Source: Rikenellaceae bacterium (lineage in GTDB: Bacteria; Bacteroidota; Bacteroidia; Bacteroidales; UBA932). Taken from it: a stretch of 18,552 bases of DNA. Below the pieces are notes generated by a model. It had not been told where the DNA came from. It did no database searches and saw only the letters and a program-made list of their open reading frames with translations. Position 1 is the first letter of the stretch; each line of letters opens with the position of its first letter. A program made the translations under genes and the position numbers. The stretch lies in contig CAAGFN010000197.1 of the NCBI GenBank assembly GCA_900769145.1, forward strand, positions 1 to 18,552, read 5' to 3'. Of this stretch, positions 7,019 through 14,611 are shown one piece after another.

Positions 7019-8251
7019 CTAACGCCGCACGGTAATGGCAATGGCACCGTCGGTAGCGTGAGCATTGCAGAATGCGGCCGAATCCTCCACCACAAGAATG
7101 AGGTATCCGCCTCCACCTGCCCCAGCCAGCTTCCAGGCAAGGACCCCGGGCACTGCTGACCAGCGAACAATATCCGGCCTGACGGACGCCTCCCCGCAAG
7201 GCTTGCCTGCCACAGTCGGATCTATCATTCCCGGAAACATCGCCACCTGGGCCTCGAAAGAAGCCCTGTAAGATGCGGCGAACTCCTGGAGGTCGTGACG
7301 GAGAATGGCATTCCAGCAGGCCTCGGCAGCATTGGCGAGAGCCTCCACCTTCTCCGCAGTGATATCCTTCCCATCGACAACACTGCAGCCGGGACGGCGC
7401 GGTTCGAGGGGAATCAAGACAATGTGGCCCTCAAGGAAGCGCAGGGTCATTTCATCGACCGTGCTCTCGATTTTCTTGGGCCAGAAACTATTGTCGTAAT
7501 AATGTCGGACAAGACCGGGCACGCATATTCCTATGGCGTCCTGTGCGCCTGAGATGTGACCGGCCTCGCGTTCGGGATTGTTCTCGAAACAGAAGACCAG
7601 CCTGGCAAGCATCTCCGGGTCCATCTTCGGAAGCTTGACCGGCCAGATTTTCCGGATCATGTTCCTGGTGGACGTGGAGAGGCCACAACGGTCGCGGACC
7701 TCGAAGGTCGGCTCTATCGAAACGGTGATAGCCCAGCCCGGATGATAGACACTGACATAAGGCTGGTCAATCCAGGTTCCCGCAATGTCAATCCTGGTAG
7801 GGATGTCTTTCTCCTCGTTCTTTTCACCGGCTTTCCCCAGCGCCGCCTTGAGCGATGAGGAACTCCTGGCCTGCAGGCCTTCGTGCGGAGTGCGCTGGAG
7901 CTCGACATACTCGATGCCTCTCTCCTCGCAGATGCGACGTTTTTCGTCACTTCCGCCCTCTGCATTGACCACGAAGATGTCCGGCCGGACCAGGTCCAAT
8001 GTCGGGAGGAAGTCGATCACTCCGCTGCCGGCATTGATGTAGGCGTCCTTGACATAACGGACGCTTTTTACCATGAAGAGACGCTCCTCCTCCGGAAACA
8101 TCGGTTTGCGATGCTTGTATTCCAGATAAGTGGCGTCCGAGCCGATTCCCACATAGAGATCCCCGAAGCGGGATGCCTGCATGAAGAACTCCACGTGGCC
8201 GCTGTGGAGCAGGTCATAGCATCCGCTGACGAATACTTTCTTGTTGGACAT
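7019..8251 (-). CDS. Bifunctional sugar-phosphate nucleotidylyltransferase / GHMP kinase fusion
   Basis: A 410-residue two-domain protein. Residues 4 to about 138 are a HxGH nucleotidylyltransferase (VSGCYDLLHSGH, with His16 and His19; a closing RSSSSLK at 129-135), similar to the adenylyltransferase half of HldE. Residues 150-410 resemble GHMP sugar kinases of the HddA/fucokinase group: PTRIDIAGTWIDQP (151-164), a degenerate motif 2 CGLSTST (189-195), ISGAQD (233-238) and the C-terminal LAGAGGGG (375-382). The likely job is to phosphorylate a sugar or sugar phosphate and activate it with a nucleotide, as in GDP/ADP-heptose or salvage pathways. The exact sugar is not readable. The kinase half is short, about 260 residues. 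The ATG at 8251 is chosen because an upstream ATG at 8317 would overlap ugd and add residues before the first strand. Confidence 0.83.
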   Translation of the reverse strand: MSNKKVFVSGCYDLLHSGHVEFFMQASRFGDLYVGIGSDATYLEYKHRKPMFPEEERLFMVKSVRYVKDAYINAGSGVIDFLPTLDLVRPDIFVVNAEGGSDEKRRICEERGIEYVELQRTPHEGLQARSSSSLKAALGKAGEKNEEKDIPTRIDIAGTWIDQPYVSVYHPGWAITVSIEPTFEVRDRCGLSTSTRNMIRKIWPVKLPKMDPEMLARLVFCFENNPEREAGHISGAQDAIGICVPGLVRHYYDNSFWPKKIESTVDEMTLRFLEGHIVLIPLEPRRPGCSVVDGKDITAEKVEALANAAEACWNAILRHDLQEFAASYRASFEAQVAMFPGMIDPTVAGKPCGEASVRPDIVRWSAVPGVLAWKLAGAGGGGYLILVVEDSAAFCNAHATDGAIAITVRR

Positions 8252-8264
8252 ATATGAAGATTTG

Positions 8265-9533
8265 TTAATCTCGTCTGAAAATATCCCTGGTGTAAACCTT
8301 TCCCTCGACATCGTCAAGGCAGGAGTCGTAGCGGTTGGCTATTATGGCCTGGCTGCGGGCCTTGAACTCCGCCAAATCATTGACCACCAGACTTCCGAAG
8401 AACGTGCTTCCATCCTCGAGGGTCGGCTCGTAGATGATGACATCGGCTCCCTTGGCCTTGATGCGCTTCATCACTCCCTGGATGCTGCTCTGGCGGAAGT
8501 TGTCGGAATTGGACTTCATTGTGAGACGATATACGCCTACGGTCACCTGCTTCTCCCTGGCAGCATCCCAGGAGGCATTGGCACTGTAGTAACCGGCCAT
8601 GGCCAGAACTCTGTCGGCTATGAAATCCTTCCTTGTCCTGTTGCTCTCGACAATGGCCTGGATCAGGTTCTCAGGCACGTCGGCATAGTTTGCAAGCAGC
8701 TGCTTGGTGTCTTTCGGCAGGCAGTATCCGCCGTAGCCGAATGACGGATTATTGTAATGGTCCCCAATCCTCGGGTCAAGGCTGACTCCCTTGATAATGT
8801 CCTGGGTCTTAAGACCTTTCATCTCGGCGTAGGTGTCGAGTTCATTGAAATAGCTTACTCTGAGGGCGAGGTAGGTGTTGGCAAATAGTTTCACGGCCTC
8901 GGCCTCGGTCAGTCCCATATAGAGGGTGTCGATATCCTGCTTGATGGCGCCTTCCCGGAGCAGGTCGGCGAATGTCCTGGCGGCTTCCTCAAGTACTTCC
9001 CTGCCATCCGCCACTGCATCCGAAGGGATGCCGACAATGATGCGGGACGGGTAGAGATTGTCGTAGAGAGCCTTGCTCTCGCGGAGGAATTCCGGCGCGA
9101 AAAGCAGCCTCAATCCCCTGCCGTAGCGGCCGTAAAGGCTTTCGCAATAGCCCACCGGTATGGTACTTTTTATGACGATGACTGCCTGCGGATTGACTTC
9201 CAGCACGAGGTCAATGACTTCCTCCACGTGGGAGGTGTCGAAGTAATTGCGTACCGAGTCATAATTGGTAGGTGCGGCTACGACAATGAAGTCTGCCTCC
9301 TTGTAGGCGGCTGCCCCGTCCAATGTGGCCGTGAGGTCCAGTTTCTTCTCGACGAGATATTTTTCAATGTACTCGTCCTGGATAGGTGAGATGCGGTTGT
9401 TGATTTTCTCCACTTTCTCCGGTATGACGTCCACGGCTGTTACCTTGTGGTGCTGGGAGAGCAATGTGGCGATGCTCAGGCCGACGTATCCGGTGCCGGC
9501 CACCGCAATCTGAATATCTTTGAATTGTCTCAT
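8265..9533 (-). CDS. ugd: UDP-glucose 6-dehydrogenase family protein
   Basis: Oxidises UDP-glucose (or a related UDP-sugar) to the uronic acid using two NAD+, supplying an acidic sugar for the polysaccharide. It has 422 residues. The N-terminal NAD domain has GTGYVGLS (13-20). The central dimerisation helix is near residues 209-230. The active-site cysteine is Cys271 in YGGYCLPKDTKQ, corresponding to Cys260 of E. coli Ugd. The UDP-binding C-terminal domain follows. Relatives act on UDP-ManNAc or UDP-GlcNAc, but those carry different spacing around the Cys; the close match to the Ugd motif makes UDP-glucose the best guess. It sits 19 nt after the phosphatase gene and 13 nt before the NTase/kinase fusion, within the tightly packed part of the operon. 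Confidence 0.93.
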   Translation of the reverse strand: MRQFKDIQIAVAGTGYVGLSIATLLSQHHKVTAVDVIPEKVEKINNRISPIQDEYIEKYLVEKKLDLTATLDGAAAYKEADFIVVAAPTNYDSVRNYFDTSHVEEVIDLVLEVNPQAVIVIKSTIPVGYCESLYGRYGRGLRLLFAPEFLRESKALYDNLYPSRIIVGIPSDAVADGREVLEEAARTFADLLREGAIKQDIDTLYMGLTEAEAVKLFANTYLALRVSYFNELDTYAEMKGLKTQDIIKGVSLDPRIGDHYNNPSFGYGGYCLPKDTKQLLANYADVPENLIQAIVESNRTRKDFIADRVLAMAGYYSANASWDAAREKQVTVGVYRLTMKSNSDNFRQSSIQGVMKRIKAKGADVIIYEPTLEDGSTFFGSLVVNDLAEFKARSQAIIANRYDSCLDDVEGKVYTRDIFRRD

Positions 9534-9552
9534 ATCCGATGTTGTTTGAATT

Positions 9553-10302
9553 TTATCCTTCGATTACTTCCGCTCCTTTGAGGTCGGAGAGCCTGGCGGC
9601 AAGTTTTTCCGGTATTGTACCGGAGATGATGTGCATCAATGACTTGTAGGAATGCAGGTCCATTCCGGCGAAGTCGTACCATCCACGTTTCAGGAATTTC
9701 TCGGCCCTGTCCTTGGCTGAGGGGCCGTAAAAGCCTGAGAGTGAAGGGAGATTGAGCTGGAACAGGACTCCGTCCGACTTCAGTTTTTCGTATTCCCGGG
9801 ATGTCATGTAGGAGTAGCGCTCGGGATGGGCCAGAACCGGGAAGTAACCGGCTCTGCGTATGCTGTGCAGCATTCCGTCAAGGTCCATTGGCGGGCTGAA
9901 GAACGAGGTCTCCACCAGGAGGCCGGAGCCGCTTGTCTCTTCCTCCGGGGATACCTGTGCCGCCCCCCTTCCAATCGGAAGAAGATTCCCGGCGGCGAGC
10001 CTGTCCGACAGCAGTGTGTCAATCATATTCTCGGCGGCGAGGCGAAGCTCAACAGGCCCCTTGTAGGCAGATTTCAATTCGGCTGCCCTGCGCCTCAAGT
10101 CTCCAGGCTCGTTGGGAATGTCCTCCATTATGTGCGGAGTCAGCCATACCCTGCTGATTCCCAGGCGTTCGTACTCCTCCAGAATCAGCAGGGAGTCTTC
10201 CAATGTCTTCACGCCGTCGTCCACTCCCGGCAGGATGTGGGTGTGCCAGTCGGTGAAGCCATTGAGAATCTCTCCTATTTTGACTTTGTTCCAGAAAAAC
10301 AT
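9553..10302 (-). CDS. PHP-domain protein tyrosine phosphatase, CpsB/YwqE type
   Basis: A 249-residue metal-dependent phosphatase expected to remove phosphate from the tyrosine tail of the Wzc-like kinase encoded just upstream. It would do the job of Wzb in enterobacteria. PHP motifs are visible in order: HTH with His20 and His22 in DWHTHILPGVDDG, His57 in TPHIMED, Glu91, His159 in LAHPERY, and Asp215/His217 in GMDLHSY. These fit the three-metal site of CpsB. The start codon shares one base with the wzc stop (TAATG at 10304-10300), so the two are probably translationally coupled. That fits a kinase-phosphatase pair made in fixed ratio. Confidence 0.93.
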   Translation of the reverse strand: MFFWNKVKIGEILNGFTDWHTHILPGVDDGVKTLEDSLLILEEYERLGISRVWLTPHIMEDIPNEPGDLRRRAAELKSAYKGPVELRLAAENMIDTLLSDRLAAGNLLPIGRGAAQVSPEEETSGSGLLVETSFFSPPMDLDGMLHSIRRAGYFPVLAHPERYSYMTSREYEKLKSDGVLFQLNLPSLSGFYGPSAKDRAEKFLKRGWYDFAGMDLHSYKSLMHIISGTIPEKLAARLSDLKGAEVIEG

Positions 10303-12716
10303 TACTTATTATCCCCGTAATATGATCTGTATGAGGAATATCCGTATTTGTAACCGTAACGGTAGCCGTATCTGTAACGGTAGCCGTACCTTCCGCTGCC
10401 GTTGTCGGTTCCGTTGAGGATAAGGCTCATGTTATTGAATTTCTTTTCGGTGTAGAGGGTCTCGAGTTCAGGCAGCATAGCCCTCTCGAAAAGCCCGGCC
10501 CTTACGATGAACATAGTGCGGTCGGCGTAGTTCCCGATAATCTGGGTGTCGGCCACAATGTCCACCGGCGGACAGTCGAAGAAGACGTAGTCGTACATTG
10601 ACCTGGCCTCCTTGACAATTTCCGAAAGCCTTTGGTCTTCAAGAAGTTCGGTCGGATTAGGCGGAATTTTTCCAACCGGCAGGATGTCGAGGTTCGGATG
10701 GTCTTTGTCATTGACCACATTGGACTTCCAGTCATCGGTTTTGTGCGACAGGAAGTCTGACATGCCGGCAGACGGATATTTCACGTAAGCCGAAGAGGAG
10801 GCGTGCCTTAGGTCTCCGTCAATGAGGAGAATCCGTCTGCCCTTGATGGCGAACGAGATGGCCAGGTTCAGGGTAAGGAAGGATTTTCCTGAGCCCGGAT
10901 TGAAGGAGGTGAACACGAAGACGTTCTTTTCCGGGTCCTTGGCCGACATGAACTCAAGATTGGTCCTGAGTACGCGGAAGGCCTCATTGGCCACATCCCT
11001 GCTGCCATCCTTCACGACAATGAGCTGGCGTTTTTCCTCGTGGCGTTTGAGCAGATGCTTCTTCCAATTCTTAATATCGTCCTCGGCACCGCAGAGAGGC
11101 ACCTCACCGACGAACGGAATGCTAAGGGACTCGAGGTCCTTGCGGCCCCTGACCTTGGTGTTGGTGGTCTGGATGAGATAAATGATGCCGAACGGCACGG
11201 CCATTCCCATGACCAGGGCAATGAGCAATATCATCCTACGGTTCGGGGACTTAGGCAGGCTGGAGCCTGTCGGCGGGGTTATGATTCGGGTATTGTATGC
11301 TGTGAAGGCCTGCGAGAGCTCGTTCTCCTCACGTTTCTGGAGGAGGAAGAGGTAGAGGGCCTCCTTGACTTTCTGCTGGCGCTCCACGGAAATGAGGTAC
11401 TTGGCCTGCGAAGGATTGGACTGGATGCGGGCCGTATTCTGACGCTCTGTGGCCTGGAGGGAATTGATACGGGTCTGGATGGAGTTTATCACATTGTCGA
11501 GTGAAACCAGTATCGAACTGCTCATGGATTCGAGAGTCCTGTCCAGGTCGACGACGAGGGGATTCTGCTCAGAACTGTTGGCTACCAGGCGGTTACGGCG
11601 GAGAAGGTTTTCATTGAACTCGCCGATAAGGCTTTCGAGTGATGAACTTTCCACGCCGGAGTTGGCCGGAAGGAGCTGGAGTTTGTCGCTGTTCTGGATG
11701 AATGACTTGATGTAGCGGGCCATGTAGAGCTGGTTGTTCAGCTCCAGGACCTGCTTGGAAGCGTCATTGGCATTTTCCATATACATTCCGGTGGCGGCGG
11801 CAATGTCCGGGATGAGATGTTCGCTCTTGTATGAGGAGATGTCGCTGTCCACGTCACCGAGCTCAGCCTCAATGACTTTCAGCCTCTCGTCAATGAATCT
11901 GGAGGTGCTGACCGCAATCTGGTTCTTGTCCTTGACCCAGTTTTCGTTGTAAACGGCAATGAGGGTGTTCAGGATGTCCTCCGCACGCCTGGTGGATACG
12001 TCGTCATAGCTCATGTCAATGACGGTGGCGTTCTTGTTGTTGAGCGATGCGGTGAATGCGGCTGAGCAGCCTGAGGCGGCTCCGAATACGGATGTGCGGC
12101 CTACTTTGAGATTGACATCCTTCCCTTCCCAGGCATCGGCATATTCCACCACGAGCCTTCCCAGCGGGGTTGCGAGGGTATCTCCTACATTGCCTTTCAC
12201 ATTGGCCTGGACCTTATCCCCATCGACGACGAAGGAGGTGAGAGCTGTGCGGCCGTCAGCATTGACCTCAAGATCGAACGAGCCCTTGGTGTCGGGGTCG
12301 AGGAAATTGACCCTCACCGGCAATGACTCGCCATAGAGGGTGTTGTCGTGGAAGGTGCCTTCCTCCTTGTAGTTGACATCGAGGCGGAGGCGTTTCACCA
12401 CTTCCCACATCAATGCGGGTGACTGTATGGTAATCAATTCGTTATAGACATTGGTACCGGAGCTGAAGACGCCCATGTCGGCGAACGATGCGAACTCGCC
12501 GGCAAGTGAACTGGAGCCTTTGCCTTCTTCCTTGATGAGGATGGATGCGGACCTGGTATATACAGGCGGGGTCCTGAGCACGTAGAATACCGCACAGCAG
12601 ACCGCCAGTATCAGTGAAAGTGCGAACCACTTCCATTTGGCGAGGCATAGTGAGAGGAGTTCCTGGATGTTCAGGAAGTCATCGTTCTGGATGTTTTCTT
12701 CGTTGAATTCTGCCAT
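10302..12716 (-). CDS. wzc: Wzc-like polysaccharide co-polymerase and BY-type tyrosine kinase
   Basis: An 804-residue inner-membrane protein controlling chain length and export of the polysaccharide. A Wzz-type N-terminal domain begins with a membrane helix near 29-48, and a long periplasmic coiled region leads to a second helix near 492-517. The cytoplasmic BY-kinase has Walker A FNPGSGKS (605-612), Walker A' with Asp633 and Asp635 in LLIDGDLR, and Walker B with Asp714 in VFFDCPP. The C-terminus is a tyrosine cluster: 12 Tyr in the last 30 residues, arranged as repeated RYGY units, the usual autophosphorylation site. The wza-like gene is 13 nt upstream and the PHP phosphatase overlaps it downstream. 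Confidence 0.96.
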   Translation of the reverse strand: MAEFNEENIQNDDFLNIQELLSLCLAKWKWFALSLILAVCCAVFYVLRTPPVYTRSASILIKEEGKGSSSLAGEFASFADMGVFSSGTNVYNELITIQSPALMWEVVKRLRLDVNYKEEGTFHDNTLYGESLPVRVNFLDPDTKGSFDLEVNADGRTALTSFVVDGDKVQANVKGNVGDTLATPLGRLVVEYADAWEGKDVNLKVGRTSVFGAASGCSAAFTASLNNKNATVIDMSYDDVSTRRAEDILNTLIAVYNENWVKDKNQIAVSTSRFIDERLKVIEAELGDVDSDISSYKSEHLIPDIAAATGMYMENANDASKQVLELNNQLYMARYIKSFIQNSDKLQLLPANSGVESSSLESLIGEFNENLLRRNRLVANSSEQNPLVVDLDRTLESMSSSILVSLDNVINSIQTRINSLQATERQNTARIQSNPSQAKYLISVERQQKVKEALYLFLLQKREENELSQAFTAYNTRIITPPTGSSLPKSPNRRMILLIALVMGMAVPFGIIYLIQTTNTKVRGRKDLESLSIPFVGEVPLCGAEDDIKNWKKHLLKRHEEKRQLIVVKDGSRDVANEAFRVLRTNLEFMSAKDPEKNVFVFTSFNPGSGKSFLTLNLAISFAIKGRRILLIDGDLRHASSSAYVKYPSAGMSDFLSHKTDDWKSNVVNDKDHPNLDILPVGKIPPNPTELLEDQRLSEIVKEARSMYDYVFFDCPPVDIVADTQIIGNYADRTMFIVRAGLFERAMLPELETLYTEKKFNNMSLILNGTDNGSGRYGYRYRYGYRYGYKYGYSSYRSYYGDNK

Positions 12717-12729
12717 ATTGCGGTAATTT

Positions 12730-13542
12730 TTATTTCAAGATGTTGGTAATGAGGACGGCCACGGAGGTGAGTACCGAGGCGATGGAAATCCAGAATGAGG
12801 TGGAGCGGACGTTGTTTCCGTTCACCGTGGACTGGCGCATCTTGACCACGTTAGGGTCAACGTAGATGATGTCTTTCTGCTGGAGGTAGAATACCGGGGA
12901 GTTGTAGAGGTCGGACCCGGACCTGAGGTCTACCATGAAGACTTTCTGCTGTCCGTCCACTTCGCGGAGTACCTTGACGTTGTCCCTGCGTCCATAGATG
13001 GTGAGGTCGCCGGCGAGTCCGAGGGCCTCGAGAAGGGTGAGGCGGTCCTGGTTGAAGTTGTAGCGGCCCGGCTTGGTCACTTCGCCCAGGACTGAGATGT
13101 ACATGTTCATGAACTCAACGGTGACGACCGGGTCGAGGATGAGGTTCCGGTCGACGAGTTCGCTCTTAATCTTGGCCGCAATTTCGTCCCTGGTCTTTCC
13201 TGCGACTTTTATGCTGCCCAGTACCGGGAAGTCAATGTTTCCCTTGCTGTCAACCGTGTATGATGCGACGCTCTGGTTCTGGGAGAAGGATGAGCCTTCT
13301 GCTGCCAGGTATCTGGAGATGACCGGCAGGTTGTAGAGCGAGGCGAGCTCGGGGTCTTTGCTGTTAACGACGATGGTGAGCTTGTCCTCAGGCTTCACGG
13401 TGATGGACTGCTCCACCCGGGTGGCGTAAGAGGCACCATCTTCGAAGTCCTGGAAGTATCTGACCCGCTCTACAGCCTTCTGGGAGGCGCAAGAGCAGAT
13501 CATTAATGCAGCAGAGGCTGCGGCTAAAATGGCTTTTTTCAT
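12730..13542 (-). CDS. wza: Wza-like polysaccharide export outer-membrane lipoprotein
   Basis: A 270-residue export-channel protein. The N-terminus is a lipoprotein signal (MKKAILAAASAALMICSC); Cys18 after Ile-Cys-Ser is the likely lipidated residue. A polysaccharide export (PES) domain covers roughly 45-145, and an SLBB domain with ISVLGEVTKPGRYNF begins near 150. A C-terminal hydrophobic segment (about 248-268) may span the membrane. It is shorter than E. coli Wza (379), with one clear SLBB domain; short forms occur in Bacteroidetes. It would form the outer-membrane exit working with the Wzc-like protein. The ATG overlaps the antiterminator stop as ATGA (13542-13539), so translation is probably coupled. 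Confidence 0.93.
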   Translation of the reverse strand: MKKAILAAASAALMICSCASQKAVERVRYFQDFEDGASYATRVEQSITVKPEDKLTIVVNSKDPELASLYNLPVISRYLAAEGSSFSQNQSVASYTVDSKGNIDFPVLGSIKVAGKTRDEIAAKIKSELVDRNLILDPVVTVEFMNMYISVLGEVTKPGRYNFNQDRLTLLEALGLAGDLTIYGRRDNVKVLREVDGQQKVFMVDLRSGSDLYNSPVFYLQQKDIIYVDPNVVKMRQSTVNGNNVRSTSFWISIASVLTSVAVLITNILK

Positions 13543-14309
13543 ACTGTATGTTTACTTTCTTTTTGTTTCAGCGGGTTTGGGTTGGCGGCTGGGGTTTGCC
13601 GGCTGGCAGGCCTGGCTGGTCCGGGCTGGGTGGGCTGGCCGGGTTGGCCTGGCTGGTCCGGGCTGGTAGGGCTTCCCTGGCCGGCGTCCTTGCCGGAGAG
13701 CGCCGCCTTGTACTCCTTCAGGCTTATCTTCTTGACGAATTGAGGCTCAATGCTGGTCGTGGCAATGTCGGCAATTCCCGGCAGTTCCACCACCAGCTTC
13801 TTGTTCCGCTTCCCGGAAACCTTGACAAGCCGCGCAACCGCCCCATCAAAAATCCCCCCGATAATCCTGATATATTCCCCCTTCTGCATCCGGAGCTCCT
13901 CAGGACGGTAATAAGTCAAATCCCCCTTTGCCTTCAGGGCAATGATTTTGAAATTCTCCATGTCCGGGTCAGGCACAACAAGCGGTGTCCGATGCCCGTC
14001 CTTCGGCATTGTCGCGAATCCAATAAATGAGTATATGCTCTGGAAATTATGCACGTCGGAATACTTCCCCCGGACGAATACCATGCTGGGAATCAACGGT
14101 GCCAGCACCCTTTTCGGTTTCGACGCATATTTCCTGATAACATAGTGCATCGGGATGAAATAATCCAATTTTTCTTCCCGGGACAAAGCCTTCTCCGCAA
14201 GAGAAATGCGAAGAGCATATACGTTCATGGCGAACCAATGCTCCCTTTCCAGCGAATAGTATGTGCAAACATTCTCCAAAATTCCCTGAAAGCGTGCTCC
14301 ATAATTCAC
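13539..14309 (-). CDS. UpxY-like NusG-family transcription antiterminator
   Basis: First gene of the polysaccharide operon. UpxY proteins of Bacteroides bind RNA polymerase through a NusG N-terminal domain and let it read through long capsule operons. The NGN domain starts at HWFAM (24-28), continues through FIPMHYVIRK (51-60) and ends near 120. A KOW motif follows, GEYIRIIGGIFDGAVARLVK (144-163). Residues 211-246 are a Pro/Gly/Gln-rich tail not expected in UpxY, which is usually around 170-190 residues; the tail DNA contains an exact 21-nt direct repeat (13609-13629 and 13646-13666). The start is uncertain. GTG at 14309 keeps the whole NGN domain but lies 1 nt from a GGAGG. ATG at 14228 would remove the first strand. 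No UpxZ-like gene accompanies it. Confidence 0.88.
   Translation of the reverse strand: MNYGARFQGILENVCTYYSLEREHWFAMNVYALRISLAEKALSREEKLDYFIPMHYVIRKYASKPKRVLAPLIPSMVFVRGKYSDVHNFQSIYSFIGFATMPKDGHRTPLVVPDPDMENFKIIALKAKGDLTYYRPEELRMQKGEYIRIIGGIFDGAVARLVKVSGKRNKKLVVELPGIADIATTSIEPQFVKKISLKEYKAALSGKDAGQGSPTSPDQPGQPGQPTQPGPARPASRQTPAANPNPLKQKESKHTV
14225..14302 (-). CDS. Possible 25-codon leader peptide overlapping the antiterminator start
   Basis: An ATG at 14302 lies 8 nt after a clear GGAGG (14315-14311), ideal Shine-Dalgarno spacing. It opens a 25-codon frame out of phase with the antiterminator. The frame ends at a TGA (14227-14225) that overlaps the in-frame antiterminator ATG at 14228 as ATGA. 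This could be a coupled leader peptide or may simply be chance. The encoded peptide resembles nothing I recognise. If it is real, translation of the antiterminator would start inside its NGN domain or depend on coupling. Confidence 0.3.
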   Translation of the reverse strand: MEHAFREFWRMFAHTIRWKGSIGSP

Positions 14310-14412
14310 TCCTCCGTTTGTAAATCATTATAAATCAATAATTTACGGAAGAGTGTAATCCACATACAACCTAAATATCAGCAATTGCAATCGAAACTAC
14401 ATTTTGCTGTCG

Positions 14413-14444
14413 CAAATTTACAACTATTAATGAAATAAAACAAT
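14413..14444 (-). promoter_or_regulatory. Promoter of the polysaccharide operon
   Basis: On the minus strand, ATTG (14444-14441), 20 nt, then TAAATTTG (14420-14413). This matches the Bacteroides sigma-ABfr consensus TTTG-N19-21-TAnnTTTG with one mismatch in the -33 box. Transcription would start near 14406, leaving a leader of about 100 nt before the antiterminator gene, the region where UpxY-type proteins act in Bacteroides. Confidence 0.75.
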
Positions 14445-14478
14445 ATGAAAAGCGGCAATTATACAAGCCACCGGCATT

Positions 14479-14531
14479 TGAACCAGATATGAACCAGATA
14501 TGAACCAGATATGAACCTGATATGAACCAGG
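14479..14531. repeat. Five 11-bp tandem repeats upstream of the polysaccharide promoter
   Basis: TGAACCAGATA repeats head to tail at 14479, 14490, 14501, 14512 (one change, CCTGATA) and 14523 (partial, ending CAGG). The period is exactly 11 bp, close to one helical turn. It begins 35 bp upstream of the -33 box of the operon promoter and ends just beyond the deoR terminator. The position suits an activator or architectural-protein site. Copy number could vary by slippage. Confidence 0.9.
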
Positions 14532-14539
14532 CCGCCCGC

Positions 14540-14574
14540 AAAAAAGGCGCATACGCCAAAGAACACGTATGCAC
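14540..14574 (-). terminator. Rho-independent terminator of the deoR-family gene
   Basis: On the minus strand GTGCATACG pairs with CGTATGCGC (8 Watson-Crick pairs and one T-G wobble) around a 10-nt loop, followed by C and T6. It lies 37 nt after the deoR stop and separates that gene from the polysaccharide operon. Confidence 0.8.
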
Positions 14575-14611
14575 ACATAACCCCAAACCGCAAGGTAAAC
14601 CCGCCGGGCTC

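Noticed and set aside
8252..8317. 22-codon N-terminal extension of the NTase/kinase fusion
   Set aside because: It would overlap the end of ugd, and the nucleotidylyltransferase fold begins right after the ATG at 8251.
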